A DNA stretch of 64,000 nt, taken from assembly GCA_036499395.1 (NCBI GenBank), contig DASYDW010000122.1:124001-188000 (forward strand), given 5' to 3'. Of this stretch, positions 9,376 to 18,700 are shown piece by piece. This stretch comes from Pirellulales bacterium. Lineage in GTDB: Bacteria > Planctomycetota > Planctomycetia > Pirellulales > JACPPG01. The notes beneath the pieces are model-generated. The model was given only the letters and a program-made list of their open reading frames with translations, ran no database searches and was not told the DNA's origin. Position numbers and translations under genes: made by a program. Positions within the stretch are counted from its first letter, which is position 1. Each line of letters begins with the position of its first letter.

Positions 9376-10007
9376 GGCACGCTCCCAAGTCGTGAGGTAA
9401 ATAGAGTGTCATTACCCAGCGGACAGCCAAATACCGCTGCCTGGTCTGTGGACGGTACGTGGCCGGCGAGCAGCGCGGCGACGGCGTCTCGGCCCTGGTT
9501 GGCTCCAGTGTTCCCGCGTCCGGCCGTAATACCGGTTGCCAGCAACAGCCGGCCGCGACCGTCGTAGTACAGCACCTGTCCGGATGTCTTCACGCCAAAA
9601 CGTCGCGCCAGCTCGCCGTTTATGTCCTCGTGTACGACGGCGTTGGAAATCCTTGACGCGGAATCCCACAGGTCGGTGCGCAGCCAATCCTTCTCAGTGC
9701 CTGCTGGACGATAATAAAGCAGGTGCACATCGACCGGCGTCGTGGCGTTCTCGACAAGCTCTTTCAATTCATCGAGCGTCGCGCGCGTGCAGGGGCAGCG
9801 CGGATGGACGAACACCACCAACTGCGCACGTCCTGGGGAGGGCCTGATATTGGTCGAGGCTGGCCACTGGCTCGGAGCTTGTGCAGATATGCCGGGCGTT
9901 TGTTGGAAAAGCATCAGTGCGCCCCAAGCGATAACGCCGCAGAGACCCCAGAGGGCCAGCGCCGCCGCGAGCCAGACCGCTTTTCGTGACATGAGCGTAT
10001 TCGACAT
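9372..10007 (-). CDS. Membrane-anchored thioredoxin-fold protein with CPC motif
   Basis: A 211-residue protein with an N-terminal membrane anchor (AVWLAAALALWGLCGVIAWG) and an outside-facing thioredoxin-like domain. The first strand and helix carry HPRCPCTRATLDEL, with Cys71-Pro-Cys73 where thioredoxins have CxxC. A further conserved-looking Cys195 lies in AAVFGCPL near the end. The strand after it (SGQVLYYDGRGRLLL) fits the thioredoxin core. CxC proteins of this kind are sometimes annotated RedB; I am not certain enough to use the symbol. It is the first gene of a two-gene unit with the hybrid kinase, so it could sense or relay redox state to it. Reductase, chaperone and metal-binding roles are alternatives. 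Confidence 0.7.
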   Translation of the reverse strand: MSNTLMSRKAVWLAAALALWGLCGVIAWGALMLFQQTPGISAQAPSQWPASTNIRPSPGRAQLVVFVHPRCPCTRATLDELKELVENATTPVDVHLLYYRPAGTEKDWLRTDLWDSASRISNAVVHEDINGELARRFGVKTSGQVLYYDGRGRLLLATGITAGRGNTGANQGRDAVAALLAGHVPSTDQAAVFGCPLGNDTLFTSRLGSVP

Positions 10008-10242
10008 GGTGTCGGTCGATACCGCGTCGGCGACGACCGGGAAACCTTCGCCTCGAGATTCTTCCCCGCGGAGATATACGTCACCCTTGCTGCCCGTTCA
10101 GGCAGTGGCAACGAACTTTGGGGAGCTAGCGGTTATTCCGAACGTAACGGCCACGGCGATGACACATAGGGCCGCAGGGCCAAAGGGCCTTTGCCACCGG
10201 GCGAGACGCGGGAGGGGCCACGTCCTGGCACGGTTCGGGACG

Positions 10243-10983
10243 TTACGTCGTTAGCGGTAGAGGCGCCGCAAGAAACCGTTCGTAAAGATTGCGGGCTGTG
10301 GCCTCGTCACCGGTTGCAAGCGCGAAGATGCCACGCGAGCGAGCCCGGAGAATGACGCCCTTCTCCAAAGAGTCTGAGAATAAGTAGTGCGATAGTTCAG
10401 CACCTTCGGCGGAGTGTTGGAGTTCGGCCCGTTCGACATCGGCCGGATGCGCCATTTCGACGTAACTCCATCCGGCGTCGCGCGGGTGGCATAACCAGCA
10501 ATCGGCGCTCGGGCGCGGAGCGGCGGATCGCACCGGCAATAAAGACGCTGATATCGAATCGCAATCAATCGGCGCGACAACCGTATTGGAGAGATGCGTT
10601 TTGATGACTAGCGCAGGCCAAGCGTGCAGCAGGCTCGTTTGCACAGAAACTTGCATCTCGACACCGCCAGCGCAATTCAGGGTGTCGGCTTCAGTGAGCA
10701 CACGCCAATAAACTTGCAGCCGCACAGGACGCGTCGGTGTCGGCGAGTACGTAAGTACCAGATCGTTGCCACGAATAAACGAGTCGGTGAGCGGTTGCTC
10801 CGCGTTTGGCTGGGGCTCGGCGAATTGCGCGGTGAGCAGGTGGGCGTCGGTCAGCGACTGGCCGCGCACAATAATCTCGTGCAGTCCTAGCCCGGGGCGT
10901 GTGATATCGACGGTCGCGCGTAGATCGCCAAATTTGAGATGGGCGTAATTCCCAGACAGATTCCACACAGCCGAAGTGGTCAC
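10243..10983 (-). CDS. Hypothetical protein, beta-rich
   Basis: A 246-residue product from a GTG start with no ribosome binding site. The sequence alternates short hydrophobic strands with polar turns (HLKFGDLRATVDI, GNDLVLTYSP, PVRLQVYWRVL) and has no signal peptide or membrane helix, so a soluble beta-sandwich is likely. One Cys pair (DCWLCHP) is visible. I do not recognise the family. The gene lies 58 bp downstream, on the same strand, of a strong terminator that closes a putative small-RNA unit, so it may be under attenuation control or have its own weak promoter. The start could be further downstream. Confidence 0.6.
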   Translation of the reverse strand: MTTSAVWNLSGNYAHLKFGDLRATVDITRPGLGLHEIIVRGQSLTDAHLLTAQFAEPQPNAEQPLTDSFIRGNDLVLTYSPTPTRPVRLQVYWRVLTEADTLNCAGGVEMQVSVQTSLLHAWPALVIKTHLSNTVVAPIDCDSISASLLPVRSAAPRPSADCWLCHPRDAGWSYVEMAHPADVERAELQHSAEGAELSHYLFSDSLEKGVILRARSRGIFALATGDEATARNLYERFLAAPLPLTT

Positions 10984-11040
10984 GTTCGCGCGTTACGTGC
11001 AATGAGATGCTGTGGAATGTGTGACTGCGGCTCTCTGTGA

Positions 11041-11082
11041 ATAAAAAAACCCCGCCGCTCGCTGCGAGGCGGAACGGCGGGG
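11041..11082 (-). terminator. Strong intrinsic terminator, minus strand
   Basis: Read on the minus strand, an 8-bp GC stem (CCCCGCCG paired with CGGCGGGG) with a 17-nt loop that can fold further is followed directly by seven T residues. This is one of the best terminators in the window. No minus-strand protein gene ends here. Confidence 0.85.
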
Positions 11083-11190
11083 CCGGAACAGAGAAGAGGC
11101 CGTCGAATACGAACGCTATTATGAAGTCACACGATGAATAGCACTGACCTGACGACTGACGCGCTTCCGATCGGACGTCCTCATCTCAGC
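11041..11190 (-). ncRNA. Candidate small RNA or attenuated leader
   Basis: The minus-strand stretch between a sigma70-like promoter (11198-11225) and the intrinsic terminator at 11041-11082 would give a transcript of about 150 nt. It has no convincing coding sequence; the 86-codon reading frame crossing it starts upstream of the promoter. Near the 5' end it can form a hairpin with UCC/GGA and GACG/CGUC pairing, and the 3' end is the terminator itself. I do not recognise a known RNA family (not 4.5S, tmRNA or RNase P). Because the gene at 10983 follows on the same strand 58 bp later, this could be either a free small RNA or a regulatory leader for that gene. Confidence 0.45.
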
Positions 11191-11197
11191 CGCCCTG

Positions 11198-11225
11198 ATA
11201 TTACCAACTTGAAATCTGTTGTCCA
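11198..11225 (-). promoter_or_regulatory. Sigma70-like promoter on the minus strand
   Basis: Minus-strand TGGACA (11225-11220) and TAATAT (11203-11198) are separated by 16 bp, with a predicted start of transcription near 11190. It points at the candidate small RNA. Confidence 0.5.
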
Positions 11226-11402
11226 CACTTTTGTTCAAAAATAATTCGTTCCCTAAAGAGCTGACCATTTCGGGGGATTTTGGCACCGCCACCGCTTCGC
11301 CACGCGCGGGCCGATGCAAACCCGCAACCCTTGGACTCTTGACAGATAGGGCCGAAGAAATACCACGAACTTGCAACACTTTTCGCTACAGTGGCAAGGG
11401 CG

Positions 11403-11430
11403 TTGTCTGCTGTGGCGGTAGCCATATAAT
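11403..11430 (+). promoter_or_regulatory. Promoter of the inositol-monophosphatase-family gene
   Basis: TTGTCT (11403-11408) and a perfect TATAAT (11425-11430) are separated by 16 bp. Transcription would start near 11437, giving a leader of about 33 nt before ATG 11470. It diverges from the minus-strand promoter at 11198-11225. Confidence 0.55.
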
Positions 11431-11469
11431 CCTGACCATGTCCACGGACCCGGACCCCACGAGCGAAAA

Positions 11470-12258
11470 ATGGCTTTAATCGCCGAGTTTGGCAAGCTGT
11501 GCGAGGAAGCGGCACGCGTAGGCGGGCAGGTGCTTCGCGATCATGCGGGACGCGTCGAAGCCCGCGAGAAGAACCCGGCCGATCTCGTAACTGACGCGGA
11601 TGTGGCGTCGCAGCGGGCGATCCGGGACACGCTCTTAGCGGTATTCCCGCACCACGGATTTCTGGCCGAAGAAAATGAGTCGATCCCGCCAGGCCCTGAT
11701 GGCCTGCGGTGGATCGTCGATCCACTGGATGGCACCACGAATTTCGTTCACGGCATCCCCGACTACGCCGTCTCGATTGGATTGGAACGAGCCGGAGAAC
11801 TGGTTGTCGGCGTTGTTTACGCACCGGTCCATGACGAGTGTTACCTGGCGGCCGCGGGGGAAGGCGCGTTTCTGAATGGCAGTCCCTTGCACGCGAGTCG
11901 CACGACACAGCTTTCGCAAGCTGTTGTCGCGACGAGTTTTCCTCCCCGTTCGGACCGAAATTCCCCTGAGGTTGCGCGGTTTCTCGAGGTCCTTGGTCGC
12001 TGTCGTGCGACGCGCCGTAGTGGCTCGTCGGCGTTGAACCTTTGCTCAGTGGCGGCGGGGCGGTTCGATGCGTTTTGGTCGTACGACACCAAGAGCTGGG
12101 ACGTGGCCGCCGGGGCATTAATGGTGCGGGAAGCGCAGGGTGTGCTCACCGGGCCAGGAGGAGGCGATTTTCGTCTGCTGGAAGCCAGTTTCGTGGCGGC
12201 GGCTACGGCTGCGCTACACCAGGAATTGTGCCAGATTCTGGCCTTGGCCACCGGTTAG
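11470..12258 (+). CDS. Inositol monophosphatase (SuhB/HisN-like) family protein
   Basis: A 262-residue Mg-dependent phosphatase of the usual family length. The metal-binding motifs are present: the acidic pair around FLAEENES (near residue 60), the core WIVDPLDGTTNFVHG (around residues 78-92), and SWDVAAGAL (around residue 210) that supplies the third metal ligand. NPADLVTDADVASQ near the N-terminus is also typical. The family hydrolyses inositol 1-phosphate, histidinol phosphate, fructose 1,6-bisphosphate or PAP, and sequence alone cannot separate these here. Cytoplasmic. It is preceded by its own promoter and lies 207 bp before the large exported-protein operon. Only a 6-bp GC hairpin without a T tail separates them, so read-through is possible. 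Confidence 0.88.
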   Translation: MALIAEFGKLCEEAARVGGQVLRDHAGRVEAREKNPADLVTDADVASQRAIRDTLLAVFPHHGFLAEENESIPPGPDGLRWIVDPLDGTTNFVHGIPDYAVSIGLERAGELVVGVVYAPVHDECYLAAAGEGAFLNGSPLHASRTTQLSQAVVATSFPPRSDRNSPEVARFLEVLGRCRATRRSGSSALNLCSVAAGRFDAFWSYDTKSWDVAAGALMVREAQGVLTGPGGGDFRLLEASFVAAATAALHQELCQILALATG

Positions 12259-12465
12259 CCCCCGCCAAAAGCGGGGCAGGGCAGGGGCAAGCCCGAGATA
12301 GCAAAAGGAGTTGCGTCGAGCGATTCTTGCTTCAAGGCGCTCCAACCCCTGGGTACACTAGACCAGATAGAACAGCAGTCGTCCGCATCACTTCTGGTCG
12401 CGGCTAGCGGTAACGGGCAGTTACCGAGCATTCAGCTGGCCGCGCTGCTGTAGGAAAGTGTCGTC

Positions 12466-15400
12466 TTGCGAATCCCTTGGTTTCGGACCATTGCGCTCTG
12501 GGGCTATTTGCTGGCGGTCGGCTGCGCCGCGCCCGGCATGGCCGCCCAGCCGATGGAGACGCCGCGCCGGGGTAATTCGCAAGAAGCACCGATGTCGAGC
12601 GAGGGGCCCGTACAAGAGGCCCAGCCTCCGGTCTTGTTTCTTCGCAATAAGGACGGCGGGCTGCTACAGGCCGTCTTGGGGTTCACGCTCGAAGATTTCG
12701 AGCGGTTCATGAACCAGCGGGCCCAATTGGGGCTCGGTCAGCAGCCTCCACGGTTTCAGCTTGAACGATTGGTCGCCAACGGGCACGCCGGAGAGCGCCA
12801 GGCCGAACTGTCGGTCGAACTCTCGGTCGCGGTCAACCAACCAGGGTGGGTCCGAGTACCGTTACGTCTGTCGCAGGCCGTGATGCGGTCGAAGCCTCGC
12901 TACCAGGGGCCGGGCGACTATCGCCTGGAGTTCGATTCGGCGGCCAAGGAGTACGTTCTCTGGCTGCGCGGCGATGGCGACAAGCCGCACCAGTTGACCT
13001 TGGATTTGGCCGCGCCGTTAGAAAAGTTGGCCGATCAAACCGAATTGAGGCTCGGACTGCCCCGCGCCGCCGTGTCGGAATTTGTTTTTACCGTGCCAGA
13101 CCCGAGCGCGGTCGCTACGGTGCGCGAAGGGGGGCTGCTCGATAGCACGTCGCACGGCAAGAATTCGACCGACTTCAAGGTGCTGGGCATGGAGCGAGAC
13201 TTCGCCCTGGTCTGGCACAAGCAGAATGCCGGCGACAACGAAATTGTTGCGCCGCTCGAGGGGGCGGGCATTTTGGACGTGCGAGTCGATGCCACGGGCA
13301 TTCACACCGACGTGCAACTAACGGTGCGAACTTTTGGTAGCAAGCTCGACTCGTTCCGCCTGAAAGTGCCGGCAAACGCCACCGTCACCTCGACCGAGCA
13401 GCCGGGCTATACCATCGAATCGGCTCCCAGCGAGCGCGGAAAAGGCGAGGTCGGGCAAACACAATTATGCGAAGTGCGATTACGCGACAAGGTCGCCACT
13501 CCCCTCACCGTCCGCTTTGCCCTGGACCAACCGCTGGACGAAGAGGCGGGCCAGCGCGACTTCGACCTGACTGGCGTCGAGTTGGTCGGAGCGGCGCGCC
13601 AATCCGGCTATGTCGCGGTTCGTGTGACTGACGGCTGGCACATCGATTGGGGGGAGTTACGCCAGGCGCGCCAGGTCGAGGAGATTCCCAAGGAGCTTGA
13701 ACGCGACGGTGTGTTGGCCTCGTTCGAGTACTTCGGCAAGCCGTATTCGATCGCGGGCCGGTTGGCCCCGCTGAAAACCCATCTTTCGGTCGAGCCCTTT
13801 TACAGTGTTGATGTCGATGGCCAACAGATTCGTCTGCAGTCCCGGCTGACCTATCAGGCACGCGGCGCCAAAGTGTTTGCCCTCGAGATTGCCATGCCCG
13901 GCTGGGAACTGGATGACGTCGCGCCCCGTGGCACATTCGATGTCGATCGTGTGGCGGTGGAAGCCGACAAACCGATCCGCGTCCCGTTGCTGCAGCCGAC
14001 GACCGGCGGGATCGAATTGTTGCTGCGCGCGCACCGCAAGATTGCACCTGCTGCGACGCAAATTGAGTTCGATTTGCCTCGTCCAGTAACCGATGCCACG
14101 GCGCCGGCGCAACTGTCCGTGATGCCGGCCGAGAATGTGTCGCTCACGGTTCGCGAGACCGAACTGGTGGGTTTGATGCAGATCCGTGGTGATTCGTTGG
14201 ACGCGACCTTTGATGAGGCCGGCCGACAACCGCTCAAGTTCCGCGGTCAGTCGGGCAAACTGCACTTCGCGGCGGATCTGCAAATCGAAACTCGCACTGT
14301 GGTGGCGGACATTCGTACTCAATTCACGCTCGACGCCGAGGCAGCGCACGTCGACGAAACGATCGACTACTCGGTAATGAACGAACCGCTCGGTGCACTG
14401 TCGCTGGACGTGCCCACCTGGCTGTCCAGCGCGGACCGCATCGAGTGGCAACTGGACGACCAACCAGTCACGCCGACGAGCGATACCAGTGAATCAAGCG
14501 TGGAGCGCACGGTGCGGTACCGGCTCGTATTACCGGAAAAACGGCAGGGAAAATTCCGTCTCAGCATCAAGTATCCGCTACGGATCGGAACGCTAACGGC
14601 TGACCGGGATCTGCCGATCGATGTTCCCTTGGTCATGCCGACCGTTACGGAGCTGGCTTCGAACGTATTAACCGTCAAGGCTTCGCCTGGTATCAAGGTC
14701 GAGCAGCGGGACTCTGGTTGGAACGCCGAAGTCGTAGGGGCGGATCGCTCTCACCCTGCGGGAATGCGTCTGACGAATCCGCTGGCAAGCGGTGAGGTCG
14801 CTCTGGCGGCCCGACGCGAAGAGACAAGAAATGCGAGTCCAGCCGTTGTTGAACGAGCATGGATTCAGTCGCGGCTGGCCGGGGGCGAACGCTGGGACCG
14901 CGCGGTATTCAAGATTCAAGGGGCTGAAAACTCACTCACGTTGCACCTTCCGCCCGGAGCGATCGCGGCTGAGGCGCAAGTGATTCTCGATGGCACATCC
15001 GTCGCGGCCAGCAGCGCCGCGCGCGACACGCTGTCGGTGGCAATTCCTGCAGGAGTGCAAACGCATGTCCTGGACGTTAGTTATCGTTTTGCCACGCGCA
15101 GTGCTGAGCAGGGGCATTTGCAACTCGTGCCTCCCAGCATTGAGGACGCTCCATGGATGCGGCAGACGTATTGGCAGCTTGTTCTTCCGCGCGACGAGCA
15201 TTTGCTGGGCTGGCCGGCCGATTTGACGGGCATGTTTCAATGGCGTCTTGAAAATGGGATCTGGGTACGCCAGCCACTGGTCGAGCAGCCCCACCTCGAG
15301 GCTTGGACGCAGACGACGGCCGGTCCCGATATTCCCAGGCAGACCAATCGATACGTCCTGACGGCGATGGGACCGATCGAGGAGTTGAATATTTACGTCG

Positions 15401-15783
15401 TCAGTCGCGTCACGCTCGTGGCTGCCGCAGCCGGGACTGTTTTGACAGCGGGCCTTTTGCTGCTGAACTTCAAATCGCTGCGGCATCCGGCGGCACTGTT
15501 TATAGTGGGCATTTTGCTGCTCGCCGCGGCGGCTATGTTTCCCGAAGTCGCGATGCTCATCGCACAGGTGGCGGCATTGGGCGCTGTTCTGGCAGGCCTA
15601 TCGGCGCTGCTGGCACGATATCTCAACTCGCGCCATCGATCACCGCTGGTAATCCGCACGGGGCCCAGCTCGGTTCACGAGCCAGGTTCGACGAAGACGC
15701 ATCTACGCGTGCAGGCCTCTTCTAGCAGCGGCCAATCCGTCCCGCGTATTCCCCAGGCGTCCGCGTCTCCAGGGGACTCATGA
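12466..15783 (+). CDS. Large exported membrane-anchored protein, module A of a three-module pair
   Basis: A 1105-residue protein starting at TTG 12466, preceded by AGGAAA. The N-terminus is a signal sequence (TIALWGYLLAVGC) that fits a loose lipobox. Nearly all of residues 40-960 is predicted beta, with repeated strand-turn units such as FRLKVPANATVTSTEQ and PLTVRFALDQPL. Around residues 970-1055 come about three membrane helices (VTLVAAAAGTVLTAGLLLL, AALFIVGILLLAAAAMF and VAALGAVLAGLSALLA). A short Ser/Arg-rich tail follows. Most of the protein therefore lies outside the cytoplasm, held by a C-terminal membrane bundle. There are no enzyme motifs and almost no Cys. The stop overlaps the next start by four bases (ATGA). 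It resembles both halves of the next protein. Function unknown. Confidence 0.82.
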   Translation: MRIPWFRTIALWGYLLAVGCAAPGMAAQPMETPRRGNSQEAPMSSEGPVQEAQPPVLFLRNKDGGLLQAVLGFTLEDFERFMNQRAQLGLGQQPPRFQLERLVANGHAGERQAELSVELSVAVNQPGWVRVPLRLSQAVMRSKPRYQGPGDYRLEFDSAAKEYVLWLRGDGDKPHQLTLDLAAPLEKLADQTELRLGLPRAAVSEFVFTVPDPSAVATVREGGLLDSTSHGKNSTDFKVLGMERDFALVWHKQNAGDNEIVAPLEGAGILDVRVDATGIHTDVQLTVRTFGSKLDSFRLKVPANATVTSTEQPGYTIESAPSERGKGEVGQTQLCEVRLRDKVATPLTVRFALDQPLDEEAGQRDFDLTGVELVGAARQSGYVAVRVTDGWHIDWGELRQARQVEEIPKELERDGVLASFEYFGKPYSIAGRLAPLKTHLSVEPFYSVDVDGQQIRLQSRLTYQARGAKVFALEIAMPGWELDDVAPRGTFDVDRVAVEADKPIRVPLLQPTTGGIELLLRAHRKIAPAATQIEFDLPRPVTDATAPAQLSVMPAENVSLTVRETELVGLMQIRGDSLDATFDEAGRQPLKFRGQSGKLHFAADLQIETRTVVADIRTQFTLDAEAAHVDETIDYSVMNEPLGALSLDVPTWLSSADRIEWQLDDQPVTPTSDTSESSVERTVRYRLVLPEKRQGKFRLSIKYPLRIGTLTADRDLPIDVPLVMPTVTELASNVLTVKASPGIKVEQRDSGWNAEVVGADRSHPAGMRLTNPLASGEVALAARREETRNASPAVVERAWIQSRLAGGERWDRAVFKIQGAENSLTLHLPPGAIAAEAQVILDGTSVAASSAARDTLSVAIPAGVQTHVLDVSYRFATRSAEQGHLQLVPPSIEDAPWMRQTYWQLVLPRDEHLLGWPADLTGMFQWRLENGIWVRQPLVEQPHLEAWTQTTAGPDIPRQTNRYVLTAMGPIEELNIYVVSRVTLVAAAAGTVLTAGLLLLNFKSLRHPAALFIVGILLLAAAAMFPEVAMLIAQVAALGAVLAGLSALLARYLNSRHRSPLVIRTGPSSVHEPGSTKTHLRVQASSSSGQSVPRIPQASASPGDS

Positions 15784-18700
15784 TGCGACGTGCGTGTCAT
15801 TTCGTGCTGCTTAATCTTGCGCTTGCGCTGACGGTCGCCGCAATTTGTGCGGCACAGGCCAACGAAGGTCGAGCGCAGGAACCGAAAACTCCGCCGGAGG
15901 GTGCGCCGCTGCGATTTCGCCGGGTCTACGCGCCCGCCGAGCGGGTGCAAGACTGGCCACGAGGCGCCGCGCGCTACGTGCCCGTCGAGGGAGAAGAGTT
16001 CGAGCGACTTTTGAAAGCAGCCCAGGCGCAGGGGGAGAACGGTCCACCGGCAGCGGCGCTCGCGCGCGCCGAATACACGGCACAATTCGATGGCACCGAG
16101 AACTTGCGGGGGTCGCTGGCCTGGGAGGTCGAGCGGTCCGGTGAGACATCGGCCTGGATCCCTATCGAGGCGCTGAACCTGGCGATCGATAGTGTTCGCT
16201 GGAGCGACTCACCTGCGCCCGTCGAGTTCGGGCTAGGAGAGGGGGGGGCGGCAATGCTGCTGGCCAATCGTTCTGGCACGGTGACCGGCACCTGGTCGCT
16301 ACGAAGTCGGCGCGATAGCGACGGTCAGTTCGCCTTCCGTTTCGAACTGCCGGGAACCGGCGCTTCGACCATGCTGCTAACGGTACCGCCGGGCGTGGTC
16401 CCCACGGCAGGCGCCGGGCTGACGACCCTGGTCGAGCAGCAGGACACAAGGCACATCTATCGCATTCTGCTGGGAAGCGCCGCCGACGTTACGTTGCGGA
16501 TACCGGATCCCGCCACGGCGACATCGAACCAACCATCGGTCTTACTGCGCGAGTCCTCGGTCTACGATTTATCGATGCGCGGGCTCGATTTGGTAACCGT
16601 CTGGAAGCTGGACGTACACTCGACGCCCGTCCGCCAGATCACTTTGTCGCTTGATCCTGGATTGCAGCTTGTTTCGGCTCGACTGGGAGAAACCGACGTT
16701 CCGTTTACGACGTCAGCCGATACCGGGCAAACGAGAACGCAAGTCGTCCTGCAACTGGCGGATGCACTTTCCGGATCGGACCGGCCGTTGCGCTTGTCGG
16801 CCATCGGCACATTGCCAGCGGACAATAAGCCGTTCTCGCTGCCACGCATCCATGCCACCAACGTGACCTGGCAGGAAGGGACATGTACTTTGCTGGTACA
16901 TGAGCCGATGGAAGTGCGCCGTCTGAATCCGCACGACAGCCGACAGACGAAGTATTCGTTGCTGCCGGAGCCGAATCGTGGTGAATCGTTCGAGGTGCAA
17001 TTGTTCTCGGACGAAAGCGCTGTCGAGTTGGAACTTGCACGCGCAAAATCGCGCGTACACGTTTCGACTGGTTTGAACCTCGAACTCGGCGAGGATGCCG
17101 CCCAGGCCGAACTGCTCGCCACGGCCCACGTCTTGCAGGGGCGCCGTTCGACGCTCGCCGCGGACTTAGGCGCGGATTGGGTAGTCGATACCGTCGAGTC
17201 AACACCGCGCGAGGCTCCGAGTGACTGGCGCGTCGAGACGGGCGAGGAGTCGGCGCAATTAGTGATTCGACCCAGTCGCCCTCTTTCCGCGGATACGCCT
17301 TGCCAATTTGTGATTCACGGGCACCGTCCGGGTCACGACAAATCCGTGGGACGTTGGCAGTCCGACGAACTCAACTTTTTGCGTTTCCGAGACGTTGAAC
17401 TTGACGAACAATTGTTCAGTTTGCACGCCGCAGCGGGATACGGTTTGGCAATCTCGGATCTCGAAAACATGGCGCGCGTGGATCCGCGCGCGATGGATTT
17501 CACGCAACAGGAATTGTTCAGCGAACCGCCGAACGACGTCTACCGCGTCGATCCCGCCGGGGGGCGCTTCACGGCTTCGATCGAACCAGAACGACCGACG
17601 TTCGCGGCCAAGATTGTCGGGACGACGTCCGTCGATGCGTCGACCATCGTCGAAACCAACTCGATTCGTTGCCAAACGCAGGATGATCCGATCGATCGGC
17701 TTGTCGTTCATTTCAGCACGGCCCGGCCTGAGCCGCCCCGTTTTCGAATCGTTGGCGCCGGCGAGGGCGCCTTGTCAGCGCGACGCTTGAATGGGGAAAA
17801 GCCGCCGGCACAGACGCCTGAAGCTGGTGAGACGTGGGAGATCGTGCTGGCCCGTCCGCAGAACGCGGCCTTCGAAATCGTGGCCGAGCGCAGCACCGCC
17901 GGTCGGGATCTTGTCGAATTGAGCCTGGTTTCGCTGAATGACGTCAGCGTTCAGCAGGCGCAAGTAGTTGTCGAGGCCGCGGCGGACGTGGGGCTTTTCC
18001 TGCGCACGTCGAAGTTGACAAGATTTGCCGACGTCGACGATCCCATGTCACCGACGACACGTGGCGCGTTTCAATATGCACCTGGCGATCCGACGGCGAA
18101 GATCGAGGTGGTGCGAGACGCCCTGATGCTCGTCCCGCCGGTGGCCGGTGTGGTGGGAAGTCGACGCCTGGAATCGCATTTCGACGTCGCCGGCCGCGCC
18201 TGGCACAGCGCCACTTTCACGATGCGCAGCGCGGGGCAAGCGTCGATGACGCTGAGCGTTCCTGACGGCTGTACGTTAACGCGACTATGGTTGAACGGGC
18301 AGCCGTATCCCGAGCAGGGACCGCAACGGGCGAGAATCTTGCTCCCGGTTGACCAGGCGAATATCACGGTCGTCGCCGAGTATCGCGCCGATAAAAAATG
18401 GCGATTGTCGACGGACCCACTCGTCGCGCCGATGCCAGAGATCAACTTGCCGATCGTCGACAGCCAGTGGCTGTTATGGTTACCTCCGAGCTACGACCTA
18501 TCAATCGTTGCAGGCGGAAGTTGCGAGTTGGTACCGGACGGTGTTTCGTGGGGCGAGCGAATCTTCGGTCCGCTGGCGCGCGGCGACGCCACGCAACCTC
18601 TAGCGTTGTTTTCGCCACGAAGCTGGAGCAGTCTGGTACAACGCACTGCGCCGGCCACGCGTGCCGCGGCAAGCGAGCTCGCGGTCCGCTTTGCCAGCCT

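Noticed and set aside
11145-11195. Hammerhead-like core in the candidate small RNA
   Set aside because: CUGAGAUGAGG only loosely resembles CUGAUGA and the second conserved box and stems do not fit.
11119-11379. 86-codon minus-strand frame crossing the candidate small RNA
   Set aside because: It starts upstream of the predicted promoter, has no ribosome site and no protein-like pattern.
11201-12118. 305-codon minus-strand frame opposite the inositol-phosphatase gene
   Set aside because: Pro/Arg-rich shadow; the plus strand has all family motifs.
12259-12290. GC hairpin after the inositol-phosphatase stop as a terminator
   Set aside because: The 6-bp CCCCGC/GCGGGG stem has no T run on either strand.
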